DNA from: Panax quinquefolius
Taxonomy: Eukaryota; Streptophyta; Magnoliopsida; Apiales; Araliaceae
Assembly (NCBI GenBank): GCA_020205615.1
Contig: CM035160.1
Coordinates: forward strand, 150,021,991-150,085,990
DNA: 64,000 bases
Reading direction: 5' to 3'
The translations under genes were made by a program, and so were the position numbers. Shown piece after piece: positions 56,173 to 64,000 of this stretch. The number at the start of each line of letters is the position of its first letter. Positions within the stretch are counted from its first letter, which is position 1. The notes beneath the pieces were generated by a model. That model was not told where the DNA came from. It saw only the letters and a program-made list of their open reading frames with translations, and ran no database searches.

Positions 56173-59100
56173 ACCTCCCTTCTTATGAAATTTAAGCCCT
56201 CGAAATTAGGTATGCGTACACTGGTATGTCGAAGAGGTAAGGATACCTTGATTTCATTTGATTCTAACTCCCAAGTCATTTCTCAACATCGTGGTTCCTC
56301 CACAAAACTTTGACTTGAGGTATAACCTTGGAGCGTAGAATATGTTCCTTCTTATCCAAAATTTGAGCAGAACCTCTTCATACGTCAAATCTTCCGCTAT
56401 TTAAATGGGTTCTAACTCAATAATATGGTTCGGGTCTTTCACATATTTACGTAACATGGATATGTGAAAAACATTATGAACACGAGACATATTTGGCAGA
56501 AAAGCAGTCTATAGTTCTACTCGATCGAGGATTAAAATGGGCCAGATGAATCGAGGATTAAGTTTTCTCTCTCTTCCAAATCTTGTAACTCCTTTCCATG
56601 GAGCAACTCTTAACAACACATGATCTCTATATCGAATTCCCGTCCTTTCGATGAAGATCGGTATAACTCTTTTATCGATTTTGTGAGGTTTTTTATCGTT
56701 GTCGAATCGTTTGAATCTTTTAGTAGTCATACGTACCAACTCCCGGTCCCAACAACGTTGCTTCACCCACCTCATCCCAAAGATACTGAGAAACGACACT
56801 TTCTTTCATACTGGCGCTTGAATGGAGCCATGCCGATACTTGCTTGATAAGCTGTTGTTGTAGGAAAACTCCATCGATGGTAAGAACTTGTCCCAACTCC
56901 TTGAAATCAAGGACACGAGTCTTAATAAATCTTCAAGAGTTTGAATAGTCCTCTCCATTGTCCGTCAAAATCTAAGGATGATATCTTGAGAGCTAAATCG
57001 TGAAATCTGTGCCCATAGCTTTTTGCAAACTAACCCAAAATCGTGAAGTGAATCTTGGGTCCCGATCGAAACTATGGATCTTAGGCATACCATGCGATCT
57101 TACAATCTCGTTTATGTACATCTGACGCAAGGCGTTCAAGTGTATAAGTTTCTTGTATCGGTAAGAAATGAGCGAGACTTGGTCAATCTATCAACAATGA
57201 CCCAAATCGCATGATGCCTTGAGAAACCTTAGGAAGGCCGTGCTTGAAATCCATGGTAATGTGCTCCCACTTCCATTACGGAATTTCAAGTGGTTCTGAT
57301 GGACCTTTTGGTACTTGATGCTCCACTTTAACTTCGTTGACAAGTTAGACACCTTGAGATAAACAAGCGCTATCTCTCTCTTATTATTGCTCCACCAAAA
57401 TGTATAGCGAATATCATGATACATTTTGGTACTCCCGAGATGGATTGCAAATGGTGTGTTGTGCGCCTCCATCATGATATTATACTTTTAAATCGTGGTC
57501 GTTAGGAACACAAAGTGCGGAGTTGACTCGAAGTATTCCTTCTTCATCGATTCTTGCTTGGCTTGGATAGCACCTTCTTGCACTTTCTTCCTCATCGCAT
57601 CAGCTCCAGGTCGTAGCTTGAAGCGACTTTAACTTTATCGATTAAAGTCGGTTCTACTCGTATACTCGCTATCATCACATGCGTCCTGAGTCTTTAACTC
57701 TATCTCCATCCTTTTCAAGTCACACAAAATGGGCGCTGCGTTGACAATAATGCACTCGTGCTTGCATATGATCTTTACTCGATCGTCGGCTACCACGTTC
57801 GCTTTTCGAGGATGGTATTGGATGGTATGATCATAATCTTTCAATGATTCAAGCCAGCGTCGTTTGTCGCGTGTTGAGTTCCTTTTGAGTGAAGAAATAT
57901 TTGAGGCTTTTATGATCAGTAAAGATCTCCATTTTCTCCCCATATAAGTAATGCCTCCAAATTTTAAGTGCAAAGACAATAATTTGCTAACTATAGATCA
58001 TGAGTAGGATAATTCCTCTCATATTCTTTGAGTTATCGCGAGGCATAGGCTATAACTTTTCCATGTTGCATGAGAAAACATCCCAACCCTTTGCTAGAAG
58101 CATCTTTGTAGATGACAAATCCTCCGAGCGGATGGTATTGTCGAGCAGTCTTTGAAATAAGTCTCTCTTGAGTTCTTGAAAATTCTTCTTACATTCTTCG
58201 CTCCAACCGAACTTTGTATCTTTTCGAGTCAATTTGAGTCGATGGAGTAGCGATTCGAGAAAATCCTTCCACGAATCTCCTATAATAACCAGTTAAGCGA
58301 GAAAGCTACGTTACTTGATCCAGCGATTTAGGTTGTTCCCGACTTTGAATAGCTTGATCTTTCTTTGGGTCAACGGTTATTCCATGACTTGATACCACGT
58401 GCCCAAGGAATGCTACTTCTTCAAGCTAGAACTCGCATTTCTTGACTTGGCATAAAGCTTATATTCACGAAGCTTTTGGAGTGTCGACTTCAAGTGTTAC
58501 TCATGATCTTCACGGCTTTTGGAATAAATAAGGATGTCATCAATAAAAAGCGACCACAAAGTGATCTAAATATTCCTTGAATACTCGGTTCATCATATCC
58601 ATGAAGGCGGCGAGGAGCATTAGTCGATCCAAAGGACATGACTAGGAATTCATAATGTCCGTCTAGGAGTTAAAGCCGTCTTTGGAATGTCGTGATTCTA
58701 ATCTTCAATTGGTGATATCAAGGAACGAAGATCAATCTTTGAAAAGAATTTGGCTCCTTGCTGGTTTGGTCAAACAGGTCATCAATACGTGGCAATGGGT
58801 ACCTATTTTTGATGGTGACATGATTGACTCCAGATAATTAATACAAAGTCGCATACTCCCATCTTTCTTCTTCACGAATAGAGCAGGAGCACCCCAAGGA
58901 GAAGTACTGGGGACGAATAAAGCCGATGTCTCAACAATTCTGCGGTTGGGTCTTTAACTCACGAAGTTGATAGGAGCCATTCGATATGGGCTTTGGAAAT
59001 AGGTTTTGTACGGAGTTCAAGGTCGATACAAAATTCAATTTCACGCTCTGAGGGTAGGGGGAAGTTCTTGAGAATATGTCGGAAATTTATTAACAATAGA

Positions 59101-59611
59101 AATCGTTTCAAAACCGGCGTTCAGCGGCGTTTTTGTTTAAATCGTGACATGAGCTAAGAAAGCTTGACATCCGTTTTTCGATAAGCGAATAGCTTTATGG
59201 CTTGAGACCGTGATTGATTTTAATGATTTGAGTCGTTTGAATTAGATAATAGGTTGATTAGGAATATGAAAGCTAACAACCTAACGAAAATTTTTTGCAT
59301 GATAAGTAGATAAAGATTTAAATTTATGGTTGAGAAAAATAATTTTTAATGAAATTAAGAATATGAAAGCTATGACCTTACGAAAATAATCAATTTTGCA
59401 TGATAAGTAGTTAACCAATCAATCCCTAGAATCACGTTAAAGCAAGTATTTTTAATGAAATAAGAATAATGTGAAATAGATTTGAACCAAACAAGACTTA
59501 TAAGCGATTGGATGTAATGAAGGTTTCTCCCAAGCGGAGTTTCACGAGATAAGTCAAAGTCTAATTTCTCTGAGTCAAATTTAATCGATGGCGCAAGTAG
59601 GAGAAATAAAA
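56173..59611 (-). pseudogene. RevE pol, degraded
   Basis: On the minus strand: protease-RT linker with [15 protein letters not shown] (near 59570), RT sequence (about 59000-58400), RNase H remnants ([20 protein letters not shown] near 58230, [17 protein letters not shown] shadow near 57960), the integrase zinc-finger region ([20 protein letters not shown] near 57470), integrase core (57300-56850) and the chromodomain-like tail (about 56460-56190). Frames shift every few hundred bases, more than in E4 or E2. A local duplication with an LTR-like patch disrupts it at 59255-59409. Confidence 0.82.
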
Positions 59612-62021
59612 TGTGAGACCCAGTTTTTATCAATAAAGATTTAAATTTTGTTGAAATAATTTTTTAATATTATGGTGTGAATTTAAGATAATATTATAGT
59701 TGTGGGTAGTATTTATAAATTTTGCAAAAGTATGCAAGTGGTTATATTATATTCGATTAATTGGGGAATATTCGGTTTAGCGAGGGAATATTAATACAAT
59801 GGCTCAATCATTGGTGGACCCCTAGCGAAATTATTGTCGGATTGAAAGCGACAAAAAATATTTTATTGAAATAACGGCGGAAGTTTTACAGTAGTTCTTT
59901 GTTGAACTACTCGGTAGTAAAAAAATGCGATGTCGATGTGGTTGTATAGTAGCATTGCGGTATTGATTATTGATCTTATGTGAGAAGTCACTCGGTTTGA
60001 TTCCATTATTGTCGATTAATAATATGAATTATTATAGCGATAATGGCGTTTTGTTTTATTAAAGTATTATTAGCGTAATAAAAGCGAAACATCTTTTATA
60101 TAAAATAGAATACTTTATTAAAGTTATTACATAAATAGAATATATTATATTTTATTATGCATAGTGTTGCGTAGTGTTTTTGCATAGTGTTTTGCATAGT
60201 ATTGCATAGTGTTTGCATAGTAAAATGTTTTATATAAATAGAATATATTATATTTTATTTAAAAGATTTTTCTTTAAATATGGACCGTCAGATTAAAGTA
60301 AATCAATCTGGATAGTTAAATGGATTAATTCTTATGCATTCCATTTTCCTATAAATAGAAGCTCATTCCTTCATTATTTTCTTACGAATTCATTGAAACT
60401 AGAGAGAAATTATAGAGAGAAGCTATAGAGAGAAAGTTATAGAAAGAAGAAGAGTATTACAACTACTTCACTACTACTATATTAGGTTCTTTTACGGTAA
60501 AGGGGTGTTATTCTTTCTTCTTGAAGAGAACTTACATTATTCCATTCATTATTATTACATTGGAATAACTTTTGTAAAAGTGGCATACCCTATACATAAC
60601 TTTGTATCTGTGGCGTACCTATACTTGGTGAAATCCTTATGTTATTCCATTGCTTATTATTACATTGGAATAACTTTTGTATCTGTGATTTACCTATACT
60701 TGGTGACATTCTTTATTATTCTTTTGGAACATCACATGCGTGTGTTTTACACGGACACTGGTTCCGATTTTATTATTATACATTGGAACATCACATGCAT
60801 GTGTTTTACAGGACTGGTTAAAATCTTTATCATTACATTGGAATATCTATACATGTGTTTTACAGGATGCGGTTCCATCTTTATTATTACATTGGAACAT
60901 CACATCGGTGTGAATTTCACGACACTGGTTAGATTATTATTATTATTACATTGGAATAACACATACATCTGCAATCTGCATGCGTGGTGATTTCTTTTGT
61001 TATTCCATTCTTTATTATACCCGGTTGGTTAAAACTTTGACTTCTATACTCCATGAAATTAGTAGAATATCCTTGATATTTGCGTTTCATCGATATCTTT
61101 TCATGGAAATATTCTTACGATCATTCTTGAATTTTACTCTGAAAGCGATATCATGTTGACAATTTGGGCGTTAATAATTCATGGATTAAATAATTCTTGA
61201 ACTTGTTTTATTGAATTATTATGTCATTGTCATCATCCTCATGTTATATTATGTTATCTTTGGCTTACGTGCATAGATGAACTTAGTATGATTATGACCG
61301 AGGATCATTCGGTATAATCATGACTTGATATAAATGATGTGACAAAAGTCCTCGATGGCTTTGTAATGCGGTGATGGATAGTTTTTGGTATGATTATGAC
61401 CGGGGTGATTCGGTATAGTCATGACCATTGATAATTTGATGAAAATCCTTGGCCCCGTAGATGCGGGGATGATTAGATGTGGTGGTTTATTTATTAAAAG
61501 TGAGTCTCGGTGATAAAAATTGATGAAAACCTTTTAAAACCTAAAAGATAGTAGACTTTATTCTCTACTTGACTCTTTTAATGGATTGCTTATTCAGCTA
61601 CTTGATTAAAGCTGGTTGTCTATTGTATTTTATCGGTTTAACAACTTTGTTGAAGACTAATGATAATTTATTACGCATTATCTTAGTCATAATATTTCTT
61701 CTTGGGCTAGTTGAGCTCACCCTTTCTTTCCTTTGTTCTCTTGAAATGAGAACATATTTGGAGACGAGTCGGGGAGCAGTAATGGTCGAGAGGATAGCAT
61801 TAGTAGTCCTCACTATTACGTGAAATAGTGTGATAATAGTTGTAATGAGGACTCCTTTTGAGTTTGTATAATATCTAGTAGACAATATTTGTATTCAAAC
61901 TCACGGTTTATGTTGTATTGTACTGCTGGCAGTTAGGTTAGTAAGTTGTATTTGAATTTATGTACCATGTAAGTGGCGACCCAAGATGGGTGGCGTATAC
62001 CTAATTTTGGGAGGCGTCGCG
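59612..62021 (+). repeat. E3 5' LTR
   Basis: It starts TGTGAGACCC and ends GGAGGCGTCGCG, a variant of GGGGGCGTCACA. Donor-like TACGGTAAAG near 60494, ATTCCA/TGGAAT array (about 60535-61020), GTAGTGC hairpin array (about 61255-61480). Confidence 0.87.
60350..60357 (+). promoter_or_regulatory. TATA box of E3 5' LTR
   Basis: TATAAATA in TTTTCCTATAAATAGAAGC. Confidence 0.6.
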
Positions 62022-62023
62022 GT

Positions 62024-62035
62024 TGGTATCGAGCT
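62024..62035 (+). promoter_or_regulatory. E3 primer-binding site
   Basis: TGGTATCGAGCT, carrying the same loss at CAG as E1, supporting shared descent. Confidence 0.75.
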
Positions 62036-62208
62036 TAGGGGATATGATCCACTGGTGAGATGTGAGATAAGAACTAGGAGGGAGAGGCGGGGAATTCCCC
62101 GCTAGTATGACCTACCTAAATTTATTTGGTATTTAATTGGTCGAATCGGAGTATAGGGATAATATGTGATATGTTAATTAACCCTTGTTTTGTGGCGGTG
62201 TTTGAGAA

Positions 62209-62960
62209 TGATATCTGAAAATCTTTGAGATAATGATGAAGCACATGAGAGTGTTGATTATTTCAAACAAAAGGTAACGACCAACAATCGACGATAATAA
62301 TCATCTTTGGTGGTGGCAATTTATCGAACAATGATAACCATCGTGGGGAAATTATCATGTTAAGAATGGTAACCACTTGATTGGTAATCATGGCAAAGAT
62401 AATAGAAGTGGAAATTGCAAGAAAGAAGGTCATTTAGCTCGATTTTGTTGTTATAGTGAAGTCAAATTCAACTGGGATGGTGGCACCAAAGGTGGATCTG
62501 GACAAAACAAAAGTCGTTGGTTTAAGAAGGCGTTTTTTGACTTCTCGTGACGAGGAAACGAATAGATTATCACGGGTTAGTTAATTATAAGCTCTTGCGA
62601 AGTCTATACCTTATTAGATCTGGGGTTCTACCCATTCTTTTATTTCTCTAGCTTTGCGTTCAGCGTTTAAATTTGACTCAGAAGAAGTTAAACTTTGACT
62701 TATTGGTTGAAACTTCGTTAGTAGAGCCTTCGTTACCGCTACTATTTTTAAATCTTGTTTAATTCAAATAAACACTTTCGTTACTGTCGATCTTATCTCT
62801 TTGAAAATACTTGCCTTTGAGGTAATTTTTGAAAGCGATTGATTAACTACTCATTATTCTTTTTGTAAGGTTGTTAGCTTTCATATTCTAACCAACTTTG
62901 TTATCACGAATTCAAAGTAACCAAATCCTAAAGTTAATCTTTGTTATATCAAGCCATAAG
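62209..62960 (+). pseudogene. E3 gag and protease remnant
   Basis: ATG at 62209 is followed after about 50 bp by sequence equivalent to E1 position about 9850, so about 700 bp of gag core is deleted. One knuckle-like stretch remains near 62416 (GNCKKEGHLARFC). A protease-like stretch (CEVYTLLDLG near 62595-62625) follows. No open frame of useful length. Confidence 0.65.
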
Positions 62961-63390
62961 TAAAGAGCCCGATCCTTTCGTTTGTTGACTTCCTTGTGTG
63001 GAAATGCAGAAGCCGGACTTTTACGTAGGCGACGTCGTGAATGAAGATGGCAAGTTTATAGGTATCATTGTGAGGTCTTTATCTAGGTTAAGGGATAGAA
63101 GTCACGAGTTGGTATCAATGTGACGTCTTATCCAAGTCTTGGATGAGAAAGTCACGATTTTGAATGATATTTCTATTATTAATAAATTTCTGGCGTATTC
63201 TTGAAGACTTCTTAGCCTACTTAGAGCGTGAAATCAAATTTTGTATTGACCCCGAGTCTAAAAACCCATTTCTTAAACCCTCGAATATTTCTTGACTAAA
63301 ATGAGCAGATTTCGTGGTTTATGATGAAAGTCATAATAAAAGCATTGGACTAATGAAAATCATGGGTATATGAAGTATTAGTAAGTGTTA
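62961..63390 (+). other. E3 chimeric segment shared with E1
   Basis: Matches E1 10641-11112, including the GGCGACGTCGTGAATGAAG insert and the small pol-like piece, and joins module B at the same place. Confidence 0.65.
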
Positions 63391-64000
63391 TGATGAGTTA
63401 TGTTGGTTAGTATGTGAAAACATGAAAGTTTCTTAGAAATCACAAAGAGTTGAAAATCAGATTTTGGTGAAAAGCGTAACATGAAATTCAATTGACCATA
63501 TCTCCTATTATATTTTGAATTTTTGAATGTGGTCAAGTCCTAGAGTTAGATCTATGAGTTACCTAACTAATCCAAGTGGAATTACTGGAAAAGGTGTTGT
63601 AGATTTTTTGTGTGGACTGATTTTAGCAAAGGAGGTCAAAGCTGTAAATTTTGAAAATGCTACTGCCCAGAAACTTTAAGGGGCTGTTTTGGCCACTTAA
63701 ATTATGAGAAAAATTCTGGCCTTTTGGGACATGAAGGTATATGGTATAAAGTATCTCCTGTCCAAAAATGAGCTCATTCGACTTAAAATGAGCAAGTTAT
63801 GACTATTTCAATATTTAGGTTTTTAAATGAAAAACGCGCTATTGAGGAGTTCTATAACTCCGATGACCATGAAATTTAAACTGGAAGCTCACGTTAACAT
63901 GTGTAAGGTCCTGCCAAGATTTGGGAATTTTGGAGTTAAACTTGAGGTAGCTAATTTCTTAAGGAATTAATTAGAAATTGATTTTTGAAAAATAGTAAAT
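63391..64000 (+). repeat. Module B, copy 3 (cut by window end)
   Basis: Matches 1625-2240 and 11113-11720 in order and spacing. Confidence 0.7.

Larger units (their letters stand above)
53441..59611 (-). mobile_element. Element RevE: reverse gypsy element, interrupted by E3
   Basis: Minus-strand 3' LTR 56172-53441 and internal region 59611-56173. The internal part reads, on the minus strand, from the protease region to the end of pol. E3 starts at 59612 inside the protease region, so the 5' part of RevE (gag, PBS, 5' LTR) lies beyond the window or is lost. Confidence 0.85.
59612..64000 (+). mobile_element. Element E3: non-autonomous gypsy element, runs off the window
   Basis: 5' LTR 59612-62021, PBS 62024-62035, internal region from 62022. 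The LTR is 2410 bp, nearly the E1 size. The internal region has the same order as E1: gag remnant, protease remnant, the foreign insert and module B. It sits inside RevE and so is younger than RevE. Its target duplication cannot be tested because the right end is outside. Confidence 0.87.

Noticed and set aside
163..64000. tRNA, rRNA or snoRNA genes
   Set aside because: No cloverleaf-forming segments with A and B boxes or rRNA-like GC-rich blocks were noticed. A covariance-model scan would be decisive.

Overview
The window is AT-rich nuclear DNA of a flowering plant, probably a eudicot. It has a compact intronless PRA1-family gene with plant start and poly(A) context, LTR retrotransposons primed by initiator-methionine tRNA, hAT-type MITEs, and a DUF1985 gene of the kind linked to plant Ulp1/MULE elements. 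I cannot name the species. About 80 percent of the window is retrotransposon, mostly one clan of Ty3/gypsy elements with a chromodomain-like tail on integrase (chromovirus, probably Tekay/Del-like). Their LTRs are 2.4-2.7 kb, start TGTRAGACCCC and end GGGGGCGTCACA.

Layout. 1-4052: LTR fragments and a mosaic LTR. 4053-15383: nested element E1 with target duplication TAAGT, carrying a second LTR (4576-7020) in its 5' LTR. 15461-19693: gene island with PRA1 (15813-16487), two palindromic MITEs and a kinase-like exon remnant. 19694-21509: hAT MITE with an 8-bp target duplication, split by a reverse solo LTR. 22407-22734: second MITE-like element. 22845-24283: promoter-like and leader-like sequence. 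24284-34419: E4, the most complete gag-pol copy. 34420-36664: DUF1985 gene on the minus strand, cut by E4. 36851-37817: three 322-bp tandem repeats. 38026-50460: reverse deletion derivative R1 containing the complete element E2 (40093-48477, target duplication TTTTA). 50461-53440: Ty1/copia-like LTR and leader. 53441-64000: reverse gypsy copy RevE, interrupted at 59612 by E3, which runs off the window.

Only PRA1 looks like an intact gene. Every gag-pol copy has frameshifts and stops. E1 and E3 share one rearranged internal region without RT, RNase H or integrase core, so they look like a non-autonomous subfamily dependent on relatives such as E4 or E2. The oddest structure is inside the LTRs: arrays of short hairpins with a common loop (around GGCCTGTAGTGC) whose arms differ from unit to unit yet stay complementary, plus an array of ATTCCA/TGGAAT hairpins. 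Copies also differ by multi-base scrambles at CCTG/CCGG/CAG sites. This may be methylation-driven decay or long-read consensus error, so reading-frame breaks in the repeats should be treated with caution.
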